A stretch of DNA of 64,000 bases from Sophora flavescens (taxonomy: Eukaryota > Streptophyta > Magnoliopsida > Fabales > Fabaceae), in NCBI GenBank assembly GCA_030762895.1, contig CM061070.1:73395804-73459803 (forward strand), read 5' to 3'. Positions 10,952 to 22,216 of this stretch are shown here, in pieces; positions within the stretch are counted from its first letter, which is position 1, and each line of letters starts with the position of its first letter. The notes beneath the pieces were generated by a model, which worked only from the letters and a program-made list of their open reading frames with translations, was not told the origin of the DNA and did not search any database. Both the position numbers and the translations under genes were made by a program.

Positions 10952-11724
10952 TAAATTTTGGCTTCATTCTTGGTCAAATATTCATGGGAGTGCTTTTGGC
11001 AGTTTCTATCTAAAGGCCGCTAGAAGAATTTTATGGTGCAGAATTTAATGTGTAACTGATGGCCTTCGTCTTATTTTATTCAGTTAGAAGGGATTTTGTT
11101 TGGGTTAGAGTATTTTGGGTTGTGGGGTAAGTTAGACTCTCAATCATGGTGTAATTTGGGTTCCTTTGGTTGAGTAATACTAATTACCTTATCTTCCTCC
11201 ATAAATATTTGTAATATTTTTATGTATGTGGTTGAAGTATCCATTGTACTCATTTAAATATATTTTAACTTATAAAAAAAATATATAATTATAATTATAT
11301 ATTATAATAATAATAATATAGCTAAACCTAGGGTTCATTAGCATATTTTTCCTTTATGCACTTATAAGTTCATGAATTTATTGTTTTGGATCTTTGTTGA
11401 GATATTTACTAGTTTGGGATGTTTTAGATATTTTTATTTAGTTTAATACTTTGATTTGTAAAGTTTCATGAGTATATTAGAAAGATCTTTGGAAGGTTTT
11501 TTTAAGTGAGTTATAATTTTTTTTATGTTATTTATTGTTTTTTCTTAGTTAAAGGGCTGATAATGAGTGCGGGTTTGGGTATTTAGGTATCCAGAGAGTA
11601 CAGGTAAGGATACTAAAGTTGCTGCCCCAACAGGTATGGAGACGGATACGGGTATTTTTTCAAATACGGATATAAGAACGGATGCTATAATACCCTACCC
11701 AAACCCTACCCATTGCCATCCAGG
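10754..11724. mobile_element. Non-autonomous hAT element (GGGTA family)
   Basis: Left end TAGGAATGG and right end CCATCCAGG are degraded copies of the 9-bp ends of the hAT at 55,084. The flanks are ATCATGTT (10746-10753) and ATCATGCT (11725-11732), a 7/8 matching 8-bp target duplication as hAT elements make. Subterminal sequence repeats GGGTATCCGC, GGATACGG and ACCCTACCCAAACCC. The 971 bp interior has an AT microsatellite and no transposase. It is older than the 55 kb copy, judging from its decayed ends. Confidence 0.75.
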
Positions 11725-12051
11725 ATCATGCTACAATTTCATACAATTAATTTAGATATTCTCATTGCTTTTCAGAAACTTTTATCAATTACTTCTGTAT
11801 TTACGTAATTGATGTTACACTATGATGAAATGGAATAATGAAAATATAGGTCGAGAATCTACGGGATTACAATTATGGATTAAAGCGGTATATATTTTTA
11901 GTGTAAATAGTTTTACATTATCATCCACTAATGTTTTGATACGTGTATTTTTATTTATTATAACTAAGAGAGAAAAATAAAAATTATGTTGATTTATCAG
12001 GATAATATTAAATGTTTATGCAAAAATTCTTTACAGTCATAGTACATAGAA

Positions 12052-12199
12052 ATTAGTTGTTATATATTATCAGTGTAAAGTTTTTTACACTGGCTTTTAA
12101 AGAGGTTGTGATAAGACTCAAAAAAATTTAATGATATGACAATTTATAATTGATTGACTGTATAAAAAATCTTTAGACTGACAAAATATAACAATTAAA
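12052..12199. repeat. Foldback MITE
   Basis: About 148 bp with inverted ends (AGTTGTTATATATTATCAGT and the complement of ACTGACAAAATATAACAATT). The TCAGTGTAAAG / CTTTAGACTGA halves pair. Same family style as 20829-21003. No coding capacity. Confidence 0.55.
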
Positions 12200-12703
12200 C
12201 TTCAGTTATAATTGCTTGTAATAATATCCATTATTGCTGGGTATTTTATTCCTTCTTTCAAGAGACATCCTGCAACAATAGCTTAAGAAAAAGGTCATTC
12301 TGTGTCGAGCGTCGTGTGCAGAACGGGAGCTGCGAAGCGAAGAATGCATGAGTAAGGGTATTGTGGTATTTTCATATTGAAGGTGCAAATCTTAATTGTA
12401 GGAATGAGATGGCTTTTTTTTTTTAATGATCTTTACCCTTTTTTTATGATCGATGGCGGTTTGGTACATATTATTTTAAACGCAAACCACAAAAACTACC
12501 GTATTTAGCTGAGAATAATTCTTCTGTGAAAACTTTTTTAAAAACTTGTAAGAATCAGTAATATTTCCAACCCTTTAAAGATTCTTGAAATTTCTAAATC
12601 TTATTTTCATAAAGCTTTTTATTGTTATTCTCACATCTTTAAAAAGGAGGAAATTTTTTTTAGAAATCCAACAACACTCAATTCGCCCCCTCGAGTTTGT
12701 CCA
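12200..12703. other. Intergenic sequence
   Basis: I see no gene, repeat or motif that I can support here; it is AT-rich single-copy-looking sequence downstream of the metacaspase locus. Confidence 0.4.
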
Positions 12704-13328
12704 TTAAACCAACACCCATTGTTGCTTGATATCCTCCTCCATGTCGGCCTCCAACCCTTCCATCTTCTCTTCAAGCTTTCCAACTTCAGCTTGGCCAGTC
12801 ACCAAAATCTTCATCTTGGCCACCTATTGATTTAGAGACTTCGTCAGCATAATCAATACACTATGAATTTGTCTACAAACAAATCCTATGCAAACAAGTG
12901 ATTCACCGCTCAAACAATATCAAACAGTTTAAAATCCTCATCCAGCATTCACACTAATCATTACAAATTAATTTACAGCCCTGGCATTTTATCCAGCTAT
13001 GTTATGATCAACTGAGCTTAAGTTTTTTCAAAAAGTTCAACGACAACAACTGATCCATGATCCATAAACACTCAAGATATCAACAAGATGAAAGAGAAAA
13101 CACTGAAATGCCATATTAATGCAGACCATCATTGACACATGGAAAAAAAATAGTAACATTGAACTTATTCAAGACATTGGCATAATCATTCAGAGCATTC
13201 AATGTCTCATTCATTTCACTGTCCAACTCAAATACAAGAAAAATGGAAGGATGGCTTACTTGTTTGAAATGCAAATCAGCAACAAGTTGCTCATGAGATC
13301 ATTGCAACTCAGACACACTGTGTCTCAG
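12704..13328 (-). pseudogene. Coiled-coil exon remnants downstream of the metacaspase
   Basis: Two short exon-like blocks on the metacaspase strand. Block one (13,260-13,328) is 69 nt, flanked by AG and GT, in phase with metacaspase exon 2, and reads LRHSVSELQ, a TGA, then SHEQLVADLHFKQ. Block two (about 12,704-12,823) begins after an AG and reads VAKMKILVTGQAEVGKLEEK and on to a stop. A longer, open version of block two is at 23,797-23,967 in the second gene copy. They look like pieces of a charged coiled-coil protein that I do not recognise. The shared TGA in both copies of block one means that it was either lost before the duplication or never coding. Whether these belonged to the metacaspase transcript or to a separate gene is open. 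Confidence 0.45.
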
Positions 13329-13668
13329 CTTATATTAACGAAATGACAATGAAATGAACAGTTTTACAAAGTGACATTTAGATCACTACTGATTGGACAT
13401 TGTTGGATGGCCGGAAGCCCGGAACCATTAGAGTAAAAAATGCAAGATGTTCAAGAATTCAAATATGCACAACGAAACTAAAATTATGAAACTTGAATCA
13501 AAACTAATAGTAATAAGTCACTTGAAGAAGCTGCTCATGCATCCAAGCGCTAACATTAATCAGTCAGAATGGACACCAAAGAAAGAAAACATGTCTTTAC
13601 TATATCAACTACGACATATAAATAATTGAAATACTTGGACAAAAAAATAAGAGCAATCCCCGGAACTT

Positions 13669-15139
13669 TTATTTTACCTGTTTCTCTTTCAGATCACACA
13701 CAAAAGGAGCATCAACATGGTGGTCACTGCAATAAAGTCCAGGCTTTTGAGTGAACTGTTGCGACTCAAGTATCTTGGTAGTCTTCATAACAAGCTCCTG
13801 ATTTGTAACTACACCATCAGTCTCCATAATAATAGTTAGTGTGGCATTACTAAAAGCCCCATAAACTTCATCAGGATTTCCAGAAAAACTCTGCTCATTT
13901 GCTAGTTGGTCATTTTGGCTAGCACTCAACAGAATTCCACGATCTGGAATGATGCTCCTGGTTGATCTAGAATAGATATCTTGCTTACCCAACATCCCAA
14001 AAATTCCATCATCTACACCATGTTGGAGATTGTCTAAATCAAACTTCATGGAATTCTTCAATTCAGGGCTAGCATCCTCCTTAAATATATCACAAAGTGT
14101 AGGTATTACATTCCCTTCATCTATATTAACTTTTCCAGTTTTCAACTTGAGTATATTAATCAGAGTCGGAACAGGCAAAGACCTATTCTTCACAAAGCTA
14201 TAGCAGTCCCCATGGATAGCATGAGGATCGATGAGCTTAGTTCCAAACAGAGAGACAATGGTTTCGAGCATGTTACCAAACCAAGAGCGCTCTTTCTTTG
14301 TGCTCGCTCCTATTTGCTTCTTAGCAGCTTGAATAAGGCCGCCACTGTGACAAGAATCAGCAATAATTGTGATAGCACAATCTCTAGGGACTTTGTCTAC
14401 AATTTTCCTGAGATCATTACCTATTTGCACACATACACACACAAAAAATGTAATAATATTATAAGAAAGAAGAAAAAGTAAATATAGAATAAACATCAAA
14501 TTTAAAAGACACCAAAAGTTGAATTTTTCTTTTGGTACAATGGAAGAGGAAACAAAAAATAGAGTCCTTATAATTCGTTTCAACATTTGGTGTTTGCATA
14601 TCAAATATATACCAAACTGTTCCGTACTTTAATGTATAGCTTCCCGATCTAGTTCTGAGTAGACTTTATCTTGAAAGAGATAGACAAAGAGAGGAACAAA
14701 TAATAATGTGTTACTAACAACTAAAGTAAGTCTGACGATTTTAATTTTTGTTAAATAAAGGAACATCAAAGAAGAGTTAACAAAACTAACCAGTGATGGG
14801 ATTGAAATCAGTAGGAACAATGCACTGGATGAAACGTCTGCCATCCTCCGAGTTGTTGGAAACAAGGCGCGTGCCGTGGCCACTATAGTGGACAAAGAGC
14901 GTGTCACCAGGCCTCGCCATCTCAACTAATGAGGACAACTTCAATTGAATGTTCTTGCTAGTGGGTTGTGTGAAGGAAGGGTCTGTATCAATAAGGACGT
15001 GAATGTTTTCCTCTAGGAACCCATATGTTTCGATGAGGCAGCTCTTCACTCTCATCACATCATTGATGCACCCGTGCAGCTCAACCATCACTCCTTCCCT
15101 TGGGTAGTTGCATCCGATAAGCACTGCATTCTTCGCCAT
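13669..15139 (-). CDS. Type II metacaspase, two exons
   Basis: A cysteine protease of the plant type II metacaspase family, which cleaves after Arg or Lys and usually needs calcium; relatives act in stress responses and cell death in the cytosol. Exon 1 is 15139-14791 (MAKNAVLIGCNYP start), exon 2 14420-13669, with a GT-AG intron of 370 bp; the joined frame gives 366 residues. The p20 part has the catalytic His in HYSGHGTR (His88) and Cys in DSCHSGGLI (Cys140), both at normal places. The p10 part has GILLSASQ, DQLANE, YGAFSNA and a C-terminal PGLYCSDHHVDAPFVC. The linker between p20 and p10 is short, nearer AtMC9 than AtMC4. The frame runs nine residues beyond the usual APFVC end (DLKEKQVK), and CAG|GTAAAA at 13678 is a good splice donor, so a further exon is possible. 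The start was chosen at the family's MAK. No break is seen; expression is untested. Confidence 0.85.
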
Positions 15140-16356
15140 TACAAGGAGGTAAGACTGGACAAAAAGAATCAACAATGGGGGTTATAAGCAAGTGAGAGAT
15201 CTGTAGAACTTGAGAATATAAAAATCTTTGAACATCTCTTAGCAAAAGAATTATAATATAACTCCATTCATTATTTTTTATCATCATAATTTACAAACAT
15301 AGTCAGTTGTAACTGTTTCTGGTAGGAGGTAGGAATCTAAATCCCACTATAATGACAACAATACGCAATAATTATCGATATTATCCTCCAACAAATATAA
15401 TAGAGTCAAACTAACAGGAAAAAGAAGTATTCAGCACATTCAAAATATTTAAGACACAACAAGGTGTAAGCAAGTTTAGAGTCCTTTAATTTCAAGAATA
15501 TGATCGATCAATTTAAAAAGTAAGGTTTTAGATGATAAAACATCAAATATGCCCTACAAAGAAAGCAGACGATGATAGGAGGATACATAAGAAGATCAAC
15601 AAATTTATCTGAACATAACAAATAAGGAAACAACATGAGAAAGGTCCCATCAGAATAAATTTTAGAAACCAAAAACCTTGGAAGAAGAAAAAGATGGGAA
15701 GGAACAAACTTGAAAATTTGAGCTGAGTGGTCCCTGTGAGCACTCTGCACAAGACACAGGTATCTTGTATTGAAACCTGCTATTTTGACAATATGGCAAC
15801 ATCTAGGCATTTTTTTATTAAAGAAAATTTGAAAACAGAGAGAATAGGATAAGTGTAATGAGTGAGAAAAAGTAGTTTTATGAAAAATGGAGAATAGAAA
15901 TAAAAAACTGTGGCTGACATCAAAAAATAAATTTTATCGCTGGTAAAAAAAGAAATGAAAAAGAAAAGAGAATATTATATTAATCATTATATTATCGGGG
16001 ATAAATATTTTTTTAAAAAAAACTTATTTTCTGTATTTCTGCTTAATCAAATTAGTAGAGAAAAAATTTAACTTTTTTTTTTACTTCTACTTTTAATTTT
16101 AACAATTTAAAAATCTACCAAGTGATTCTTACTATCCTCTCTTCTTTCTTTATCCAATTAGCTTTTCTTCCGAACTAAGGTGGAAAGGCTGACTTTTCAA
16201 CAATTGAGAGGAAAAAGAAAATCCATTTCCCAATTGGTCTGAAAGTATGCCACTTGTCCCCTTATCTTCTCTTGTATTAAAATACAGTAAAAAGAAAAGA
16301 AAATACAACATGTCCAATACTTATATTTTCCCCGGAACAATTGCCGGCATGCCACG
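15140..16356. other. Region upstream of the metacaspase gene
   Basis: AT-rich sequence expected to hold the metacaspase promoter and 5' leader on the minus strand. Short frames here have no recognisable domain. No clear TATA box or known element could be fixed. Confidence 0.4.
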
Positions 16357-16962
16357 TAGGGATGTAAATCGGTAGGATCCGTACTCTAATACGCGTTCCC
16401 ATACATGTATTTGTAAAAATTACCTGTACTTGGATTTATACCAGCATGAATAGCAACTTTATTACTCTTATCCATACCCTCTAGATACCTAAGTATCCAT
16501 ACTCGTAGCCATTATCTGTACTTTAACTATAAAAAAATAATAAATAACAAAAGAAATATTATAACAATTTAGAAATATGCAAATGTCTTTTAAATCTACA
16601 TATAACGAATTACAAATCAAAATATTTAATTAAATAAAAACATTCAAAAGAAATTATAGATGATGTTAGATTTAGGAAGTTAAGAATCTTTAGATTAATT
16701 TTGGTTTAAAAATTTGTATTATAGATAAAATAATATATTTAGTAATATAAATAGATAAATAATTAATTTTATATTGATATATGTGTGTGTGCGGGTGCGG
16801 GGCGGGTGGATATCATAGTACTCGTTCTCGTATTCATACCCATTCAAATTTGTAGGTAATTACCCGTATCCGGACTCTTACTCATTATGTAGGTAATTAT
16901 TCTACCTATCATGAATAATTTTTACGGATACCTAATAGATATGATACAAATTATCATCCCTA
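16357..16962. mobile_element. Old non-autonomous hAT element (GGGTA family)
   Basis: Ends TAGGGATG and CATCCCTA are complementary and match the hAT at 55,084. Subterminal TACCCGTATCC, GTATCCATACTCG and GGGTGCGGGGCGGGTGG motifs repeat in both orientations. The flanking 8-mers ATGCCACG and AAGCGGCG agree at only 5 of 8 bases, so the target duplication has decayed. No coding sequence. Confidence 0.65.
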
Positions 16963-17869
16963 AAGCGGCGCAACATGTCAACTTCCAATTAAAATAACAT
17001 ATTTGACCCGAAATGATTTTTAATTTCTTTTTATGTAATTGCAATACTTGGAATCTCAATCATGAAGCATAAATAAACATAGCAGGACTTGAAATATACA
17101 TAAGCAAGGCAGCGTGTCAGCGTTTACACATCCATTTTTTAGGGTGATTTTACAAAGAAAGAAATAGGAGAAAAAGAGGGTTTTTTTTACCAAACTGGAT
17201 TCCTTTTAAAAACTATTTATCAGTTTAGGGTTATTCTAAAACTATTTATAAATGGGGGGTCCTTTTGGACACGTGGCATATTTTATTTTTTTTCACTCTG
17301 ACGGGTTAAAGGCGCACGATCGAGACAGGCATCTTCCAAGTCAAGACTAGCGCCTACCAGTATTAAAAATAAAATAAAAATAAAACAATAATAAGAGGTA
17401 AAAAAAATAATAGCAATAACAATTTACACCAATAAATACTCATCAATTATTACAGTAGTAAAAAAAAATTTACCTTGTAATAGCATTAATGTCATCGTTA
17501 CTCCCTGTACTTATAGTATAATTTTTTTTAGCAGTGTTCCTTTAAAATTGCTGGTAACTTTCTTTTAATTCTTACAAGGTAAATTTTTTTTACTACTGTA
17601 ATAATTGATGAATATTTATTGGTGTAAATTATTATTGCTATTATTTTTTTATGACTCTTGTGATATTATTTGCTACTTGTTATTAGGGGATTTTTTTATT
17701 GCCTATTGTTGTTTTAAATAGATACTTTAGCATTAATGTCATCGTTACTCCCTATACTTATGTTATAACAAGTAGATATCAATTATTATTTGCTACTTGT
17801 TATGAGGGGATTTTTTTTATTGCCTCTTGTTGTTTTAAATAGATACTTTAGCATTAATGTCATCGTTAC

Positions 17870-19531
17870 TGTAAGACTAAGCCCTCATTCATGTTTTGAT
17901 GTATGACAAACAAAGTGTATTTTGCATAAGATTTTTAATTTTGACTACGAACTCATTTCGTGTTAAGCTCAAGGTTTTGAAAATCGGACCTGACCGACCG
18001 ATCCGACCGGGAACCGTGACCTTGGCCGGTCCGGTTTACATGAAAAACCGTCCCTGTATTGAACCGGTGGAAAAACCGGAGAACCGGTTCAAAACCGGTC
18101 ATAACCGGTAGTGAACCGGCCTGAACCGGTTTTCTAAAAAAAAAAATTAGTATAAAAGGATTTGGGTCATCCTAGCCAAAACCCAATTCTTTTGTTTTCT
18201 AACATATGTGGACTGGTTGTAGATTTTGGGTTGGTTTTCCCTATGAAGATGATTTTAACATATATCTTTATATTTATTTAGTTTAATTTCAAACTAAAAA
18301 AAATTGTGCTTAATAATTTTAGTTGTTATGTTGTTGTTTTTTTAATATTGTTACAAATATTATATCAAAAATTAAAATAATAATATTTAATTATAACCGG
18401 TTCAACCACGGTTCAACCTCGGTTGGACCTTTGAACCTTGAACCGCTACCTTCACCGGTTCGATGGCCGGTCCGGTTTTGTAAACCTTGGTTAAGCTGCA
18501 TGCAAGATCACTAGTCCAACAAAGCAAAACAAGCTGAAGTCCAACAAAGCAAACCAAGCTGAAGTTCAACAAAGTAGAACAAATAGACATCCAACAAAGT
18601 AAAAAAAACTAACGTCCATTGAACCACTAAAGAGCTCGTCCACTAAAGTAACATTTGGAGCACATCCACTGAAGTCCAACAAAAGAACCTCCACTAAAGT
18701 ACAACAAGAAGAGTGCGTCCACTGAAGTGCAACAAGAGCACGTCCACTGAAATACAACAAGAGCGCATCCACTGAAGAACGACAAGAAGACCGCGTCCAC
18801 TAAAAGAAACAGAAGAGCTCGTCCACTGAAATACAACAAGAGCGCGTCCACTAAAGTACCATTTGGAGCGCGTCCATTGAAGTACAACAAGAAGAGCGCG
18901 TCTACTGAAGTACAACAAGACCACGTCCACTGAAATACAACAAGAGCGCGTCCACTGAAGAACGACAAGAAGACCGCGTCCACTAAAAGAAACAGAAGAG
19001 CTCGTCTGCTGACGTCAGCAGACGAGCTCTTCTGTTTCTTTTAGTGGACGCCCTCTATGTGTCACGTCAGCAGACGAGCTCTCTCATCTTCTGTTACTTT
19101 CAGTGGACGCGGTCTATGTGCCACGTCAGTAGACGAGCTCTTCTGTTTCTTTTAGTGGACGCGGTCTTCTTGTCGTTCTTCAGTAGACGAGCACTTGTTG
19201 TATTTCAGTTGACGTGGTCTTGTTGTACTTCAGTGGACGCGCTCTTCTTGTTGTACTTCAGTGGACGTGCTTTTGTTGTACTTCAGTGGACGCGCTCTAA
19301 ATGGTACTTTAGTGGACGAGCTCTTTAGTGGTTCAATGGACGTCAGTTTTTTTATTTTGTTGGACGTCTGCTTGTTCTGCTTTGTTGAACTTCAGCTTGT
19401 TTTGCTTTGTTGGACTAGTGATCTTGCATGCAGCTTAACACGAAATAAGTACGTAGTCAAAATTAAAAATCTTATGCAAAATACACTTTGTTTGTCATAC
19501 ATCAAAACATGAATGAAGGCTTAGTCTTACA
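17870..19531. repeat. Inverted copies of a copia LTR end inside the MULE
   Basis: From 17870 (TGTAAGACTAAG) inward and from 19531 (CTTAGTCTTACA) inward, both arms match the polypurine-side end of the LTRs at 38,739 and 44,790, including the ACACTTTGTTTGTCATACAT stretch and then the array of CAGTGGACG and GACGAGCTC units (about 18,500-19,420). Flanks GTTAC and GTAAC are mirror images, as expected if one LTR fragment was present before the arm was duplicated in inverted form. Confidence 0.8.
17970..18489. mobile_element. hAT MITE in the left MULE arm
   Basis: Perfect 8-bp target duplication GTTAAGCT (17962-17969 and 18490-18497). Ends CAAGGTTTTGAAAATCGG and, inverted, CAAGGTTTACAAAACCGG. Rich in ACCGGTT palindromic motifs. 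It is absent from the right arm, so it inserted after the palindrome formed or was lost from the other arm. Confidence 0.85.
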
Positions 19532-20828
19532 GTAACGATGACATTAATGTTAAAATATCTATTTAAAACAACAAGAGGCAATAAAAAAATCCCCTAATAA
19601 CAAGTAGCAAATAATATTACAAGAGTGATAAAAAATAATAGCAATAACAATTTACACTAATAAATATTCATCAATTATTACAGTAGTAAAAAAAAATTCA
19701 CCTTGTAAGAATAAAAAAAAAGTTACCAGCAATTTTAAAGGAACACTGCTAAAAAAATTATACTATGTATAGGGAGTAACGATGACATTAATGCTAAAGT
19801 ATCTATTTAAAACAACAAGAGGCAATAAAAAAATCCCCTAATAACAAGTAGCAAATAATATCACAAGAGTCATAAAAAAATAATAGCAATAAGAATTTAC
19901 ACCAATAAATATTCATTAATTATTACAGTAGTTAAAAAAAATTTACCTTGTAAGAATTAAAAGAAAGTTACCAGCAATTTTAAAGGAACACTGCTAAAAA
20001 AAATTATACTATAAGTATGTGGAGTAACGATGACATTAATACTATTACAAGGTTTTTTTTTTACTACTGTAATAAATGATGAATATTTATTGGTATAAAT
20101 TGTTATTGCTATTATTTTTTTATACCTCTTATTATTGCTATCAATTGTTTTATTTTTATTTTATTTTTAATACTGGTAGGCGACAGTCTGACTGGCGCTT
20201 TTGACTTGGAAGGTGCCAGTTTGACTAGCGCCTTTGAAGGTGCCAGTCTGATTAGCGCCTTTGACCAGTCAGAGTGAATAAAAATAAAATATATCACGTG
20301 TCCAAAAAGACCCCATTGATAAATAGTTTCAGAACAACCCTAAACTGATAAATAATTTTTAAAAGGAACACAATTTAATCAAAATGCCAGAAAAAGAAGT
20401 TGCGAGAGAGAATAGACTTTTTCTTTATTTGCGAAGGTAGAGAAGTGACAGAAGAAAGAAAAGTTTTGGTGGGGATGTTAAGGAAAATACTAATCATTTT
20501 TGTTTCATCATACAATTATTATGTCATTCACGTGCCTGTTTACTATATTTTCAATTTTTTATTTTTAGAAATAATTATAAAACTGTCATATTGAAAACAC
20601 TGAAAATAATTTTTTTTCCTGTTTTTATTATTTCCTGTGTAAATATTTGAAAACAGAAATTAAAATGAAAAAAAATATGACCCGATAAATTCATCCACTA
20701 ACTGATGTTCCAAAAAAAATAAAAAAAAATATAGATGCGAGTTTAATTTGCTGCTTTGGAAAATTTTGTTTCGATGCCTATATGGCTGTAAAAGTTTAAA
20801 CAAGCAAAACACCTCAATAGACTAAGGA

Positions 20829-21003
20829 TTTAATTGATCTATATTGAGTGTAAAGATTTTTTATATAGTCAATCAATCAAAAATTGATACATCATTAAAA
20901 ATATTTGATTCTTATCCTTACTATTTTTGAAGTCATTCATATCATGATTTCTGATTGGTTGACAGTGTAAAAAATTTTATACTGACGATGTATACCAATT
21001 AAA
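20829..21003. repeat. Foldback MITE
   Basis: Inverted ends TTTAATTGATCTATATTGAG and, from the other side, TTTAATTGGTATACATCGTC, followed by matching GTCAATCAATCA / TGATTGGTTGAC arms. About 175 bp, no coding potential. Confidence 0.65.
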
Positions 21004-22216
21004 CTGTTAAACTAAATACATTTAAAGTGAGATGTATTGTTCTTCTGTTGAGTACGTTATACAAGTATTAATGAAATCACATTAAAACAACACAAAAAAA
21101 TGAATTTTTTTTTTGATAGACAATATTAGTATGTTAGTTATTATATTAATTTTTCTCATTTACCAAGGTTTGAACCTTTGACTTCCACTTCCTTCATCTC
21201 CTTACATCCTTTAGTTCAAATCACTTGAGTAACCACACCTCTAAAAAAAAATTGATATATATGTTTAACATGATAGCCCAACATGTAATCCAGCTAAATC
21301 CACGAAATTAGAGATGACATTGATGAATAGAGAGATAATCACAAAAATGTACTTAGACCCAAGAGTTTATTCAGGGTTTCATCACAATCGCGATTGTTAG
21401 AAGAAAAACAAGAGGTCAACTGATTGAATTCATGGATTATCAAAAAAAAAAAAGTGATTGAATTCATGACACGATGAAAAGTATTCGTACTAACAAACAT
21501 GATTATATAACGATTTTTTTTATGAAATATTATATAACGAATTTAATGACACATGTGATAAAATATTATCATATCTAAAATAAATGTGACGGACGGCTTG
21601 CCTCTTTCCCACTTTTGAATCATCTTTATAAGATTGGTAGCATACAAGCATGTATTCTCTTTTTTCCATCATGCTGCTATATTTTCAATAGTTATATTCA
21701 CACACTTATCCAAACGTCACCCATATTTACATTGATTTAAGCACAAGTTTACCGTTAATCCCATTTGAGCTCATTTTAAACACACCCACACTCCCATTCC
21801 AACACCTTAAACACTCATCACCTCTTTTCTCTGATCTATTGATACATACTTTCTCATGGACCTCAGTTCTAAGTAGTAGGCAATAATTGTTGAATAAACT
21901 AAAACATTCGATGTGCTCATTTCAGGCCATTTAGGTCCTATCCTATAAAACTGCAATAGATTGATTTAGTTTTATGTTTTCATGCAACTTATTTGATTTT
22001 CTTACTTTATTCTATTATGAATGGTAAAAATATTCACATTATTATTAAAAGAAAAAAAAATCACCAACAAACAGACACAATTTATAGCTTGAACTTTGGA
22101 TCTTATTAAATTGTCAGAACAGACACAAACTTTTCATTCAAAGACATCAAACAGAGCATTTATTAAATTCTGAAATAACTGAGCAAAAGTCTGAAGTAGA
22201 TGGATTAAGGTCAAGC
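21004..22216. other. Intergenic sequence
   Basis: AT-rich; no reading frame or repeat family that I recognise. It lies past the 3' end of the second metacaspase-locus copy. Confidence 0.4.

Larger units (their letters stand above)
17178..20388. mobile_element. Palindromic Mutator-like element (non-autonomous)
   Basis: Flanked by a perfect 9-bp direct repeat AGAAAAAGA (17169-17177 and 20389-20397), the Mutator target size. The ends GGGTTTTTTTTACCAAA and, inverted, GGCATTTTGATTAAA begin long inverted arms that share TCCTTTTAAAAA(C/T)TATTTATC and onward. The arms continue to an exact palindromic centre at 19013/19014 (TCTGCTGACGTCAGCAGA), so the 3.2 kb element is essentially one hairpin. The right arm carries a tandem duplication of about 240 bp; the left arm carries a hAT MITE. 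No transposase is present. The inner arms are LTR sequence from the copia element at 37,084. Confidence 0.8.

Noticed and set aside
15508..15810. 100-codon minus-strand frame upstream of the metacaspase
   Set aside because: Hydrophobic and unstructured, no family resemblance, no good splice link to exon 1; most likely a chance frame in the promoter region.
18566..19328. Open frames with repeated GRALVVFQWT-like residues
   Set aside because: They are translations of the GACG tandem repeat array in the LTR-derived palindrome, open only because the repeat unit lacks stops in some frames.
18500..19420. Possible CRISPR-like array
   Set aside because: The units are degenerate, spacers are themselves repetitive, the array is part of an LTR, and the genome is a plant.
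21130..21235. Possible SINE or tRNA-like piece around GGTTTGAACC
   Set aside because: One B-box-like motif only; no A box, no tail and no target duplication could be fixed.
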